Positions 1-12,982 of a stretch of 64,000 bases of DNA are shown here, piece by piece (position 1 is the stretch's first letter; the number at the start of each line of letters is the position of its first letter). The position numbers and the translations under genes are program-made. The notes beneath the pieces are model-generated. The model was not told where the DNA came from, searched no databases, and was given only the letters and a program-made list of their open reading frames with translations. Source of the DNA: Callipepla californica brunnescens (taxonomy: Eukaryota; Chordata; Aves; Galliformes; Odontophoridae); NCBI GenBank assembly GCA_023055505.1, contig JALIRH010000044.1:2852001-2916000 (forward strand), read 5' to 3'.

Positions 1-879
1 CTGTATACCATTTCAGTGCTGATAACCTATCCTGTATTGCTAATAAACTGCTCAGGAAAGTGATAGGAAAAAAGAAAGCGCAAATTACATAGTGTATGGT
101 GAATGCTTATGCATCATCACCCAGAAATGTGTTTGTCATGGTCAGTCCTGAGGGTTTTGTGACCTTACAGAGGCTATTTGTCCAGGAGAATAAAGAGCAG
201 TTAGTAATTCCCACCTTGTGAATGTTTAGGGGGAGCAGTACTTTTGGATGCTCTGCATCTTTTAGATAACATGAAATGACGTTGATGAGCTTCATATGAA
301 ACATTGCAGTCACTGTAACTGCCTGTACTCTCTGGATATCACAGAAGTGCAACACTTTTTTTTCAGTGGTAATAGCATGACACAAAATAGCTGAGAGCAA
401 AAATGGAGTCTCAAAAAAATTACAGAACTGGAATTCTGTTAGGAGTTTATTCAGCTGAAAGAATGACTTCCAAATCTTCTGATTATTATAATCTGAAGTA
501 TTCTGGGTTATGCTACAAAGAAAAGGAAGCTGGCATTTTTTATTTATTTATTTTTTTTCTAATGCAGAAGGCACAATGCAGTCTGTGATTTTTTTGAGCT
601 ACTTAGCCATCTTGAGGCCATTTTGAGGTATCCCAAAGTTACCCTCTCAGGTCTAGAAATCCCATCTAATTCAGCTCAGCAAATACTGAACATCTGGTGG
701 GGATGCTCTGTGGTTTCAATGGGTTATGCCATATAATGTAAGCATATATTGTAACTATGCACTTTAATAGCCTGTTTTACGTACCATTGCCTCTCCAAGC
801 AAAGTTAAGGCTGACTTTGCTATGTCTCTATAAGAAGCTAAGAGCAAATGCCACAGGGGAGGTTGTAGTTGTACTCATG

Positions 880-883
<4 letters not shown>

Positions 884-915
<32 letters not shown>
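884..915. repeat. T32 homopolymer
   Basis: Thirty-two uninterrupted T, the longest homopolymer in the window. No retroelement body is recognisable next to it. It is an expected site of length polymorphism and sequencing error, and creates false frames of poly-Phe or poly-Lys. Confidence 0.97.
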
Positions 916-916
<1 letters not shown>

Positions 917-2303
917 GTGTGTAAAGCTGAACAGTTGATGCAACAAATACTTTTAATGCTAGAGAAAGAGTCGCAGTCACCTGCAGGCAAAACTGTGATT
1001 GCACTTCTCTCTCTTGACTCAAGTCAAGGGAGAGTCACATTCAGCACTGACAGCAGAAAGGAGTCTTAAAATGACAATGCAAAGAGACGATGTACTTCAT
1101 GACAGTTCCGCCTTCTTTGTTCCTCACTTCCCAACTGTTCGTATGACTTCAGATGCCAAGAATGCATTTCCTCAGATATGGAGATTTCCCCCAGGTTATA
1201 TCGATACTGAACTTGTTGCCAATCAGACCTGGAATCTTGGTTCGAAGGCTTGTTATTGCATGAGCTTGGAATACAAAGAAAATAGTTGTCATGTGAATGT
1301 TTTCCAAGTGTAGCTTATTTACATTCCATATTAGAAATCTGCGTCATCACGAGTTGTTTCTAACATACCTTGTCCCCATTTCTTCAATGCTCTGTAGCTA
1401 ACTCCAGCTTAAAATCTCAAGAGGTTGAAATACTTAGTGTACTGTGCATATTTTGAAGCACATTCTGTAACAGTGCAATATAATACAACTCTGAATGTGT
1501 GTGTGAGAAAAAATTGTGTGCAGAAGACCCAGGCAAACATGTAACCTCAGGCTTTTGCAATTTAATGAAAAGCAAAATATGAACAAAAACCTACACCGGA
1601 GACAAAAAGGCAAAGCAAATAGCAGTTGTTTTTTTTCCTGTTTTCATTGAAAATTCAGCATAGTCTGTTTTACTGCATGTGAGAGCATAGCAAGTTTTGT
1701 GTCTTGATGGTTGGGGTTTTAAAACAGGATTTTACAGACGTTACTTCCTATGCTTTCATTTCCCCACAGTCTTACTGCAAGTTTTTACCAGACAAGTGGA
1801 ACAGTGTAACCCTGTCTTGTAAGAGTTTATGTCAGACAACCAAAACCAGCTTTCTGTTGTCTGTTCCAAAATTCTCCTAGCTTCCTTCCTCATTGTTACA
1901 TGGTGTCATGTGCCACAGACTTCCTACCTAATGTGCTGGAAGCTTATCTGTCTCTTGTGATTTATTAGCAGGTAGTGGATGTTTGCACAGAGCTTTGAAG
2001 CTATAAAATGAGACTTTTTCTGCTGCCACTGTCTGCTTTACATTTCTAAACATCCTATTTTAATGAACATAAATGTAATAAGATTTTATGTCCATTTCTA
2101 TTTGTTCATGTGTCTTAGTTATGAGAAATGGTACACAGTTAAATAGTGAACTCTTTGCCTGATCTTATAAATTTCAGGAGCTCAAAAACTCTCACTTATT
2201 ATTTAGAGATACTTTTCAACTGAAACTTAGGCTGAGGCTTTCAAGTGATAACAGTTTTGCATTTTTAAGGCCAAAATTTACAACGCTGCAAATAGACAGG
2301 TGG

Positions 2304-2333
2304 GTTTTGTTTGTTTGTGTGTTTGTTTGTTTG
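2304..2333. repeat. (GTTT)n microsatellite
   Basis: Imperfect GTTT repeats interrupted once by GTGT. Simple-sequence repeat, no other feature around it. Confidence 0.9.
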
Positions 2334-4100
2334 CTTAGCTAGTGCTGGAAAGTGTGTTCTTTTTTATGTGTTTCAGTGTTAGAAAGTTTGTAGCCACGGT
2401 GAGTCAATATTCAGGTCTGGCAACGGCTTTGTCCTTATTCATGTTGTCCAAATGCGAGTACCTTACAGGGTAAAACAACACAGTGTACAGCTTGCAGGCA
2501 TGATTTTTTTATGGTTTGGAGAATGATCAATGTCTTTAAGAGAATCAATTAATCTAATGTGTTATCTGGTATCTGTGACACTATCAGACTATTCCATCTC
2601 TAGCAATTTTGGGAAAAAAACAATCAAGTATAGAATGTTAAGTTGTCATACACTGCCCCTCAAAGTTATTAGAAGCAGCACCTAACTCTTTGGTGTGGCT
2701 TTACTATAGTGGATTGAGCTATTTTACTCATTCTTACTTTCATCCACAGTTAGGCTTCCACTGTTCCCAGCAGATGTACATCCATGCACTTCTTTTTGAA
2801 GCAGTTATGAGGCTACTTCTGAAAAATCAGTCATGAGTGTAAACAGAAAGGCTCTTTCAAGTGCTCTCTCTGTAGCTGAGAGACCACAGAGAGCTAGAGA
2901 GAGAGCTGAGAGACTAATCAGTGTGATCCTACTGTCATATGCATTTAAGACCCTGGGTTTGTGTACTGGGCTTGGTGGATGTGCCAGCATACACAAATGC
3001 TTAGGCTGGACCTGCGTTGCTCAGTATAACCCAACCTGAGAGGTGTCTGTCACACAGTCTGGACTTGTGTTTATTGTACATTTTCCTTGTAAAAAAAAAC
3101 CAACAAAACACCAGACAGTTGATTTCCAAAAATTCAAATGTGTTTCTAATTTGTGGAAATTTGAAGTGGCTTAAGACACACACACACGCAAACCCACAAC
3201 ACCAAAAACAACTAACAAAAGCATTCCAGACTCTTAAAGGAATCAGAATTAATATAGAGAGGCTTGTAGCTGTGGAAAATGTTGCTGAACTTTTAAAAGA
3301 ATCTTAAAATTAAAAAAAATAAATCTTTCTTTTCAGACTTCCTTCTTTTTGAAAAGAAGTCTTGAAGCTTACCAGTCACCTTGTCACCTGGACTGTACAG
3401 CTTGCCTTGATCAAGGCTATAGGTGTGGATAGAGCAGGGAAAGGAGAGAAAGGAGAAATGCAGCAACCTGCAACAGGTAATTCCACCTTTGATCAGCATA
3501 CATTCAAGTATATTTTTGTATCATCAGCTTGAAGATTAAGTTAAAAAACAAATAAACAAACAACAACAACTGAGTATTTAGATATCAGGTTTTACTTATG
3601 GAAAACCAAGACAAAGTAGGTGACTAGTAGTCCAGGCAGGCATAACCATTACTTTTTATTTCAGTGTGTGGAGTGAAAGCATAGTCTCCAACTGATACAC
3701 AATCTGGGGAGCTGTGGAAGGATGGATTACCAGCACTGCTAGGAAGAGCAGATCTACAAGGAGCTATTGAAAATCTGTTTTTAAGCTGATACGATATGAA
3801 AGTCAAGATGATATTAAAAAGTACTGCTAGGAACTGTATTGATTTAAAGCTGTTTATACGGTTTTTCAGACTTTTACAGAAGCTGCAGACTACAATCTTA
3901 AGAAAAAACAGAGTTGAGTAATTACAAAGTCCCTTTAACTGATTTATTTACAAAACTTCTGGAGGTACTCTGACTCAACAGAGTTACTAGTCAAGCTAGC
4001 CAGAAGAAAACAAATATGGGAATGACATCAATGCATAGGACTGGAGCAATTAAACACTATGAATATGCTCTGCTGATGGCAGAACTTATAAAACCTGCAA

Positions 4101-5260
4101 TCTCAGAGGTGGCCTTATCACCTGAGCTGGCAGAGAGAACAAATGCTTATCAGCTGCCTTCCCTCCCTGCTGTTTTAAGTGCCTCCTGCACTGCTCTTCT
4201 TTGTTCCTGGTGCTCCCAAACACTTTTCAGCTGCCAATGGCCTCCCCTGAGGAAGCTGCCTGAGTACTGCCAGCTGGATTGCCTGTTTTGTAGTGTTTCT
4301 TCACTTTAGACAGTCACATGACTGCTTCCTTGTGCCTGGAAATGCCAGTAGTTGAGAATCAACTAATACACTGCATGCACAAGTGCTGCTGTGTGCAGGG
4401 GCTCCTACCTCACAACCTGTCCTGAAACACCTCTCTGGAGTCCAGCACTTGCCTCTTTCCTCTTGCACTCGGCTCCATGCAGGTATGCCTCAGTTCAGGT
4501 AATTGTCCCTGTGAAGAGCCTCCTCTATTGAGACCATCTTGAGAAGGCTTTCCCTTCCTCAGCCCTAGTCTTGGGAGATCGTGGTTTGTATCTGTGCTGG
4601 CTGAAATGGCCTTTACACATGCATGTCTGTGGGTGGCCTCTCTGGAGTGTGAGTGTTAGGTCCTCTGGGGAGGACTCTGAACAGATGTGTCAGGCAGTAG
4701 GGGCTCTGTCTGTGGGGTCAGTTGGGCAATGCAGACACAGGCCTGCAGGATGCGGTATTTGGGTGTGGAGGCAGTCACAGAATTGTTGAATGGTTTGTGT
4801 TAGAAGGGATCTTAGAGATCAGTTCCAACCCTCTGCTGTAGGCAGGGCTGCCACCCACTAGATCATGCTGCATCCAACCTGACCTTGAGCCCCTCTGGGG
4901 ATGGGGCACCCGCAACTTCTCTGGGCAGTGTATTGTAGTGCCTCCCCATCCTGTCATTCTGGTCCCAACGTGAAGTACGTGCAGCCTGTACTCAGGAGAG
5001 CTTGAGGAAGAATAATGGCTGTGGTGGAGAGTAAAGCCAAGGAGTATTTAATGCCTGGCTCCATGGTGTTGTCTGAGTCCAGCTCCCTCAGCTGCAGCCT
5101 GCCCTGGTTATGGCAGCTCCCAGTTCTTCTTGCAGCTTGCATGTGGGAGTCACTTTTTCCATTGGTAGCCTTTCTGCCCTCCTAGCCTGCTCTCTGTGCC
5201 AGGCAGCTTAGGCACAATTGCTAGCAGGTGACTGACTGAGGGGCCGTTATGGTGTATGCC
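4101..5260. other. GC-richer intergenic block
   Basis: Locally GC-richer than both neighbours, with many CTG/CAG trinucleotides, and it hosts the CR1 fragment at 4775-4960. Frames up to 97 codons (4016-4309) are Cys/Leu-rich and unrecognised. No promoter elements or CpG cluster. Confidence 0.55.
4775..4960 (-). mobile_element. CR1 3' fragment, about 185 bp
   Basis: Starts with the reverse complement of a CR1 tail (TCACAGAATTGTTGAATGG) and runs through the typical TTAGAAGGGATCTTAGAGAT, CCCACTAGATCATGCTGCATCC, and CTGACCTTGAGCCCCTC segments, then stops abruptly: a 5'-truncated minus-strand copy. It contains only 3' UTR and the very end of the ORF, so it has no coding capacity. Confidence 0.92.
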
Positions 5261-6429
5261 AACCCTCTTTTGAAGTGCCACACCAACACCTAATTACTAT
5301 ATTCACTTCCTAACAAGGCCTCCCCTTCCTAACAAGGTACTTCCCCAGGGCCTGCTGCTCTGCTTCCTTTGCTTCATGAAATTAATTGTGCAGTTTAGCC
5401 CACATGATGCATACAGCTGCTTTTCTCTTGCACTTTCTATGATTCAGACTGGTAGCTGGACCACTTATTAGAGGAAGAGCTTTTTTTTTCCTCTGCATGT
5501 GACACGGGTAGCAGAATATCACCGCTTTCCTCTGAAAGCTGATGTACGTAGTTTAATTTCTTTGTCATAACAGAAAAGCTCTTTATGCATGGAAAACAGC
5601 TATTTTCTACATTTTTTCTTCTGTCTGTGGAGCACCAGCTTATTGTATCATAGCTGATCTCTCAAATCTGTTAATCACAGAGTAATGGGATAAATTAGTG
5701 TCCACATACCAGCATCAGGATCGTTTCTAGAAGTTAGCTATAGCCAACCTGACAAATCCAAATGATGATAGCAGAGGAAAATAAATATCCATTCTAACTT
5801 TTTGGACTACTTTAGCATAAAAGAATTAAGTTGCATGTTTTAACCTACTCTGTCAAGTGAGTTTCTTGGTACCTGCACCTTCCTGGGAGCTGTAATGAAA
5901 GTTGTAAACCAGGAGCTAAGAAATTTGTAATGTGTTTTGTGAAAGCTGTATTTTTGTCTCTGTTATAAGGATTTGATCAAAACTTCCTTGATTTAAGCAT
6001 CTAAGTTTGACTTAGCTGTCACCGATCCTTTCAGATACCTGAAAAGCTGATGAATGTGTTATCTACAAAGCACTAATATCCAAACAAGATGAGTAAGAAG
6101 GAGGCATTACTTATTTCCCAATGCTGTTATTATACATCTTGATTATTTAATGCAAGTGTAGTGCCTGCTGAGGAATAAAATCATATTGTGCAAGGCTTCT
6201 CTGAGAACTGTTGATTTATCTGTGCCACGACTGATAATACTTATGCCTTCTAATGTAAAAATTGCTGACAGAATCATAGGAATAAACTAATATAGGAACC
6301 AAAGCAAGGTTTAAACTTAAGTCATGTTCAGTGTAACAACCTATTTCAGTAATTGGAATAATCATTGGGAAAAATGGGATTTTCATTGCTCTTGACCAGG
6401 AATTCCAGGATGAGATCATTAAAAATGGA

Positions 6430-6600
6430 TATGTTGCAGATCTGGCGATTGTCCAGCAACATGTGAGATAGTCTGGGATGTGTACCCTTTATACACATAT
6501 GACTGTGCTATATAAGATCTGATGTGAGAAGTACGGGGACGACAATAAATCAGAGTTGTGGCTGGTGGTTTCACATAGGCAAACCTCTGTACACCTCAAA
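6430..6600 (+). mobile_element. Possible solo-LTR fragment with TATA and AATAAA signals
   Basis: CTATATAAG at 6508-6516 is followed about 30 nt later by GACAATAAATC (AATAAA at 6544-6549). This close TATA-to-poly(A) spacing is typical of retroviral LTRs, where the R region is short. No flanking target duplication, primer-binding site or viral coding sequence is visible, and LTR ends are not defined. Could be chance in AT-rich DNA. Confidence 0.25.
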
Positions 6601-7711
6601 GAACCAAGAAGGAGCAAGTTGGGAGAATGGGGCGTATGTGTTCAACCTCAGAAGTGACCTCAGGGTTTTCCTCTAAGTTGAGACATGTTGGCAGAGAAGA
6701 AGACATCTGAAACTTCTGTGTGTTGGCAATAGTGCCATTTTTAGCCCAGTTTCAGAAGGAAATGGTAGTTACGCAACTGCAGTGTCTGTCAGGGTCTTCC
6801 AGTAAATTGTGTTAGGCAAGTTGGCAGAACGAGACAGAGCAGGGGAGATTGTAAGATAGTAGGTGCTCATAAATTATATGAAAATCATTAGCTATACTGA
6901 AGAGAAAGATATTTACAAACCCCAATTTATGAGGAGGCAGGGAGGAACCGACTGTGGTCCTCTGTGTGAATGTGGTCTGCATGACCCTTCAAAAGTGTGC
7001 AGCTCCAAATTAATTGCAGCCTGTACTATCTCTGCAAATGAAACAGAAGAGTGACAGTATAGTGGGGAGGGAGTGGGAATAGGTGGGTTTGGGGGCACGA
7101 GAGAAAGCTGTAAATTTTGTGGGGCAGTACATAAACCTACAGGTAGCTAGCGATATTGCTGTGTCAGAGCTTCTGTGGTTTTTGTGGTAGAGGCATGTAA
7201 AGCACGAAGACAATAATTCTCAGGAAACAAGGATATACAGCTTGCAATCATCAGCTTTGATTTGGACTATAGTTCTCCTTTTTTTTTTTTTTTCTTTGAA
7301 GTGAAGACAAATGTGATGTAATCAGGGAGCCAACTCATGATCCAGCGTTAACAGTTCTATGAAAAAGACCTAATGGTGAGCTCAGCAGTATCACACCTCT
7401 TCAGAGGAAGCTGACCTCCAGCACTGTGACTACTACTTTCCAAAAGGCAGAGTGACTCTTGTGGCAGGGTGAGCTGAGGTTAATAGTGGTGGCCAGTGCT
7501 GTCAGCAAGCAAATTGGGGCAGGCTCACCACAAGGAAAAGTGAGCAATGAGGAGCACGCAGTGGCTGAGTTAGGTAAATAGAGTAGTGCAGTACAGTACA
7601 CTTAAAGAACTGCAGGTATTTGGTACCAGTCTACAAGAAGTCTCAAATATATACAGAAGCTCATCAGGTGAGGATTATAAAACAAGTATAGGGCTGACTT
7701 AAAAGACAGTT

Positions 7712-7740
7712 GTTTTTTTGTTTTGTTTTGTTTTTGTTTT
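7712..7740. repeat. (TTTTG)n low-complexity tract
   Basis: Imperfect TTTTG/TTTTTG units. Another T15 run lies nearby at 7279-7293. Confidence 0.88.
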
Positions 7741-9277
7741 AATGGAAGAAAAAGTATGCCTTGGGATGCTCAACTCTGAAACCAATTGTAGAGTAAAACA
7801 AGGCAGGAACATGATCAGAATGCTCTTTAACAACATCACTGTCTTTTTCACTTTTTAGTTTGATCGGCTGAAAACACTGGGAGAATATCAGTCTGCCTGA
7901 TATTCACCAATAAAGGTGGTTTCAACCTGGACTGAATAATCTTTGTCCTAAAATCAGGTTCCAAGGTCTATGAAAGTTTATTAAGGAAGGTATTCTGTGG
8001 ACTTCAGAGCCTGTATTTCTGGACTTAAATTTGTAGATGATGAAGTTTTGCTATAGAATAGCAGCAGTTTTAAGTGAAACCACAGAAATGTTGAAATTTA
8101 ATTGCACAAGAATGTAATTTTCTGTATCAGTGACCATTAAGAATGCTTGTAGCATCACTGTAAGCATTTTTTCAATGACAGTTATTTCTCTTTAATCTAA
8201 ATTATGTAAAATAAGTTTAGGACCTAAGATTGAATGATAATAATGTAAACTGTCATAAATCCTCGGAGCAGAGACATAAATTATCAAATCAACCAGCCTT
8301 CTGGGGACTAAATGTACTCTGGATTAAGTAGAGGTGAAATAACTGTGAAGAATTGCCCTAGAAATCACAAATTGTTTTTAGTTATCTCTAAAATTTTACA
8401 GCCTCTGGAAATTTAGTAGGCTAGTCAAGAAGCTAACTCTTGTTAATTCAGTTCATCTGGCTTTTTCTTCTTATACCAGACTTGTTCATAGTTCCAAGTG
8501 GTCTGTCCCAAGCTGTGTACCCTGGCCTCTGGTCTTTCTGATGGTAGCCATCCATATTGTCCACTCCCTTCCATAGCTTATCTTACAAATACCTGTGACT
8601 CTTGCTCCTTAGCAAGAGTCCTAGCCTCATCCAGCCCAGCTGTCCCTCCAGGTGTGCATCCCAGCCACCATATACCTCCTTGTTCAGCTCTTTCTTCTTT
8701 CCTTTCTCCAGTTCCTACGTAGCTCAGTGAATCACTGCACAGAGCAAAAAGAGAAAAAGCCCTGGGGCATATCTGAGAATGAAAACACTCCAACTTTTGT
8801 TTTCTTAATGCAGTTTCTTTTTATCATTTTACTGTCAGCTTGAGCTGATGAAAGCTATTTACAGCACTGTGCTACTTCCTCTTCTGAAGGTGAACGCAGC
8901 TCGCTGAAACCTTTTTTGTTTGCGCAATACTCTGACAGCATTTCACCTTGCCTGCAGGTATTGGTTGCATTGATCTGAGTTGTGTAATCCCAGATGATGC
9001 AAATTCTCATAATACAGAATAAGAAAGAATGAAAAAAAAACTGTGTGGGCCCTAATCCTTTCTCACAGGCAAAAGATTGGCTTTGGATTGCAGCATGTCA
9101 AAATGAAATTAATCCTTTCCCTTGAAAAAACGGAAGTGCCAATGAATACTTAAGCAATGTTTCCTACAAGCTCAAACTAATGTTTGAATCTAGAAGGGGA
9201 AAAAAGTGCTTACTAAGAAGTACAAGGATCTGAAACATTTTCTGGGGTTTTCTCAACTTCATAATAAGAGAAATAAT

Positions 9278-9316
9278 GTACAGAAAGAGCGGAATAAAGT
9301 ACAGAAAGAGCGGAAT
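9278..9316. repeat. Two-copy 21-bp tandem repeat
   Basis: The unit GTACAGAAAGAGCGGAAT occurs at 9278 and again at 9299, with a 21-bp period and near-perfect identity, indicating a recent local duplication. Confidence 0.9.
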
Positions 9317-12224
9317 TTTTCATGTGGTACGAGGGGAGTTTTCTGTCCATGCAAAATCCTGCTAGACCCTGAGAAAAATTATTAGGGTGGTAGACCAAAA
9401 TTGGTGGAAATTACTAGTCTAAGTAGTGGCTAAAGAGATCTGTCTGTGCCTTCCCCTTCCCACTCTATCTTTGCAGCAAGGTGAATTGCTCTGTGCTTTA
9501 CGTTAACATTTTTGTCTTTATAGTTCTCTTTCATCCTTTTTCTCAAGTCTTTTTCCCCCTAGGTTCTATTTTGTGATGCCACACCACTCTGCAATGCTAG
9601 TCTTACCTCCAAAAGCTCTTTGGTTCTTGTTCAACCTTATAGTAGACCTCCTTTAAAGGGAGTGTAAATTGAAAGTCCATCAATAGTGATGCTATTTCAT
9701 ACCTCTCCTGTCAGGAACTGCAGACAATGTGATTCTGCAAGCATGCCATGTTTCATACCCCTTCATCTAGAAAGATTTTAAGGTATCTTATTTTTATCTG
9801 CTGTCAGACCTGTGAAAAGGATTCTCACTGATTAATGTATATATTTTTTTACTGAATGGACAGGTTGCAGTTTTTGGAACATATTTCTGGAATTTGGAAT
9901 AATCAAAAGATTTTCTTGTCGATTTGCACAACTGAACTATAACCTGTACTGACTCTGGTACTTAGTTGGACTTCATTTTATTTAAAATGCTAATTGCTGA
10001 TTCTTTAATGACAGCATATTCCAAATCTTAGTTATGTATATACTGGTATTGCCTACACATACTTTACTTCATAAAGATTCAGACTGGCCACAGGTTGAAT
10101 GACAAGAGGGACTGTGTGATACTTACAATGAAATAGTCCAGAACTGTAATGTAGGTAGTGTGATTTATTTTCTTTTCTAAGTATTTGAAGGATAATCAAC
10201 CAAACAGCAGGGAAGATTTGGAAGAAAGGTCACAAATGGTCAGCTTCAAGTTGCAGACGTGCTCTCTGTTCAGGCAGTGAAGCTGCTGTAGCTCAAGTAC
10301 CTCACGTGCTGAGCAACCAATTGGACCCCCTTTTTCTAGAGGAGCTGAAGTTGGCCAGTATTGCTTCATGGTATGCACAAATTCTGCAAGAAATAGATTT
10401 CATGTATTTAAAATTCATTCTGAAGTGAAAGCAGCAACCTAACTCTTTGACTCCATTGCTATGCGGAGATTTGGCTCTTCATTTCATTGGTAAAAAAGTG
10501 TTTTTGAAAGCTGTTTTTTCCCTCTATTTGTTTCACCTTATCCCATTCCATGCTATATCTGTGTTGCTCCTATCTACCAGTACTACATACTCTTATTCCT
10601 CTGTCTGCCAACTCCATCCACTTAGCACTTGCTATTTCTGTTCTTAAGTTCTTGTGTCCTTCCAGAGCCCATGCTGTTGTGTAGGAGTAACTCTTTGTGG
10701 CTCTATGGGTTACGGCTTGATGGCAGCTGGGCTGGTGCAGAAGAGCTTACAAGGGTGACAGATTCAAGTCTGGAGCGGAGTCCATGCTCTGATGTCTCTA
10801 CTTGCCTCACTTGGAAGAGCCTTGCTTTCCCTCCTCCCAGGGCCATACAGGAAGGTGTATGTTGATGTGCAGAGCTGTCCAGAAACAGCTGTTTGATCAC
10901 AGAAAAAAAACCAGCTTTCTGTGACTTTGTCTCAATTTGGCAAAATAGTCTTTTGGAATCAAACAAAGGCAGGGGATTTTTCTTTCTGATTTTAGAAGGC
11001 AAGTAACACTATCTGTTTCTTGGTATTTCTAAATTTTATATTATTACAAAATTATTGGAATAATTCGTAAACAGCAACAAAAGCATTTAGTGTTGTGAAT
11101 TGCAAATGAATCATATGATTGTTTACTTTTTTTAAGTTGAGACTATTCAACTCATCAAAAATAATGCAGTTTTCTTAGTTACTTTTAGTGATTCAAATAT
11201 GCAGCTATTCAGCAAATAAGAGTTTAGTTTTGTTCTGAAAAACATCACCTACTTGCTATGTGATAATTCGATTTGTATAACATCATCTCTAGAGGATATG
11301 TTCTGCAATTTCAACTCTGACATTAAAACTGTGTGTTTTCCTTTCTTCCTTTGCATTTCCTTACTCAGAATTATCATACTGATATTGCATAGCAATCAGG
11401 AATGCATGCATCTATTTTCTGCACGTTACATATTCTTCATCTAGTAATCTCATTAATGAAAAGCATTGTGGTTTATTAGGTTATATTAATTCCGTAATTT
11501 CCTAAGAAGGATGATTTGATATTTTCAGGGAATGAATAATGCAGTCTGTTTTGAGAGTGCTCTGCACAATTGGTACATTGATTTTACATAAACCAGATGT
11601 TGAAAATAATGAAATTCCTACCACTGGGCTCCCATTTTAATGGAGACTTGGGTTTGGAAATCATCTAGAAGTCGAGCCTGGAAACACTGCTTTTGTTTTT
11701 GAATGAAGCAAAAAGGTGAGAGCAACTATCTGGATCCACCCTTTCTTTGATGCAGTTGATTGTTTATCATTTTACAGTTTCTGAATCATCATCTCCCTTG
11801 TGTTTGTTTTACAAGAATGGGGTTCTTCCCCTAATTGCTGTGTGTGTTTTTTATACCCAATAATTATTTTGCCACATATAAAACAATGTGATTCCTACTT
11901 GCTTAATCTGATCTGAATATGTTTTCTAACTTGGCAGAAGTCATAACTGTGGGTGCTACATAGTAAGGAAAATTCGTATTCAGAATTGAAACTAATCTTC
12001 ATTTGTTTATTGAAGAGGTCATGATGGTTTATATGAATTTGGTCTACAAAGCTCTTTCGTTGAACTCTGTTCTCTTCTGAAGGCTACTGTAATCTCCAAT
12101 CGTGTACCGCACAAACAAGGGAGCAAACAAGACTGAGAAACTCTCAGTAGCATGCTGAGCAGAGCAGGATCAGAGAGAAGTAGAGCCTAAAAGCTATTGG
12201 AAATGTGGTGAAATTGAGTGTTTG

Positions 12225-12447
12225 CATCTCATTTGCACCACAGAGATTCAGGTTGGAGTAGGAAAATTTCTTCTCCAAAACAGTGGTCAGGTGCTGGAAA
12301 GGGCTGCCCAGGGAGGTACTTGAGTCACTGTCCCTGGAGGTGTTCAGAAAACATTTAGATGTTGTACTAAGGGACATGTGGGTGAATGGATGGACTGGAT
12401 GATCTTAGAGGTCTTAGAGGTCTTTTCCAATCTTGGTAATTCTATTG
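12225..12447 (+). mobile_element. CR1 3' fragment, about 220 bp
   Basis: Plus-strand CR1 3' end. It begins in the TTGCACCACAGAGATTCAGG segment and continues through GGTGCTGGAAAGGGCTGCCC and CCCTGGAGGTGTTCAG to the tail, ending TTTTCCAATCTTGGTAATTC. The unit CTTAGAGGT is directly duplicated within it at about 12403-12422. The minus-strand 77-codon frame across it is an antisense shadow. Confidence 0.92.
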
Positions 12448-12934
12448 TTCAAAAAACTTGGAGTTCAGCAGCCTGGGAAGCTGCTTTTTGCAAAAAGCAT
12501 CAGAATCAGAGCTGATTCGTTAAAGAAGTTTTGACTGTGAGACAAAGGAAGACCGTGTTCTTGTATCATTGCCTTTATTTTCTTTAAGAAAATAAAATAT
12601 ATCCACAAAACAGCACCAGCATTCTGATTCCTGTGAAGGAAGATTTAATAGCTTTGGATGCTACTGTTTTCCTTAGGGAGGAGGAAGACAAAATCCTGAT
12701 AGATTACATAGATTAGAAAACAAGCTAAGCCATGAAGGGCGTGGAAACAAGGAAATGACGAACAGGGTGTGGAGCTGGGCACTGTGCAGAAGTAAAGGTG
12801 GTTGGAATAGCAGGGCTGTGGGATGTGATTTATGGAAGAGGTGGAGGATGCCTGAGGAAACTGCTGAATAATCAGTGAGGTTGTGAAAGGAGCTTGTAGT
12901 GCTCATTACAGCCACTTGCTGCTAAATCACTTAC

Positions 12935-12982
12935 CTTGTCATTACGGCATGGACAGCCACAAGGGGGAAAATTCGAAGTGGG
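12935..12982 (-). other. Candidate 48-bp micro-exon, minus strand
   Basis: On the same strand as FAS, an acceptor (TTACTCACCGTTACAG) and a perfect donor AAG then GTAAGTG enclose 16 codons (PTSNFPPCGCPCRNDK) in phase 0. The segment is short, Pro/Cys-rich and unrecognised. The plus strand has its own donor-like GTGAGT at 12991, so the splice-like signals may be coincidental. Confidence 0.13.

Larger units (their letters stand above)
1..4100. other. AT-rich intergenic DNA, no gene seen
   Basis: Unique AT-rich sequence. Contents beyond the listed repeats are a short CA run (3176-3187), an AAAC/AAC-rich patch (about 3543-3569) and an AG-rich patch at 2878-2916 (GAGAGAGAGCTGAGAGAC). All frames are below 105 codons and none is recognisable. 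A good acceptor (TTATGTGTTTCAG) and donor (ACG then GTGAGTC) near 2376-2400 enclose only about 22 bp and are probably chance. Confidence 0.7.
5261..12224. other. Intergenic DNA, no gene seen
   Basis: Unique sequence without CR1. Notable contents are the LTR-like signals near 6.5 kb, T-rich runs at 7279 and 7712, and a 21-bp tandem duplication at 9278. From about 11030 to 11720 the sequence becomes smooth AT-rich DNA with many TAAT and ATTA cores, resembling conserved non-coding elements in texture; that is an impression only. Longest frame is 99 codons (10703-11002 minus), unrecognised. Confidence 0.65.

Noticed and set aside
2376..2400. 22-bp micro-exon between a strong acceptor and GTGAGT donor
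   Set aside because: Too short to judge, no partner exon, and such pairs are expected by chance.
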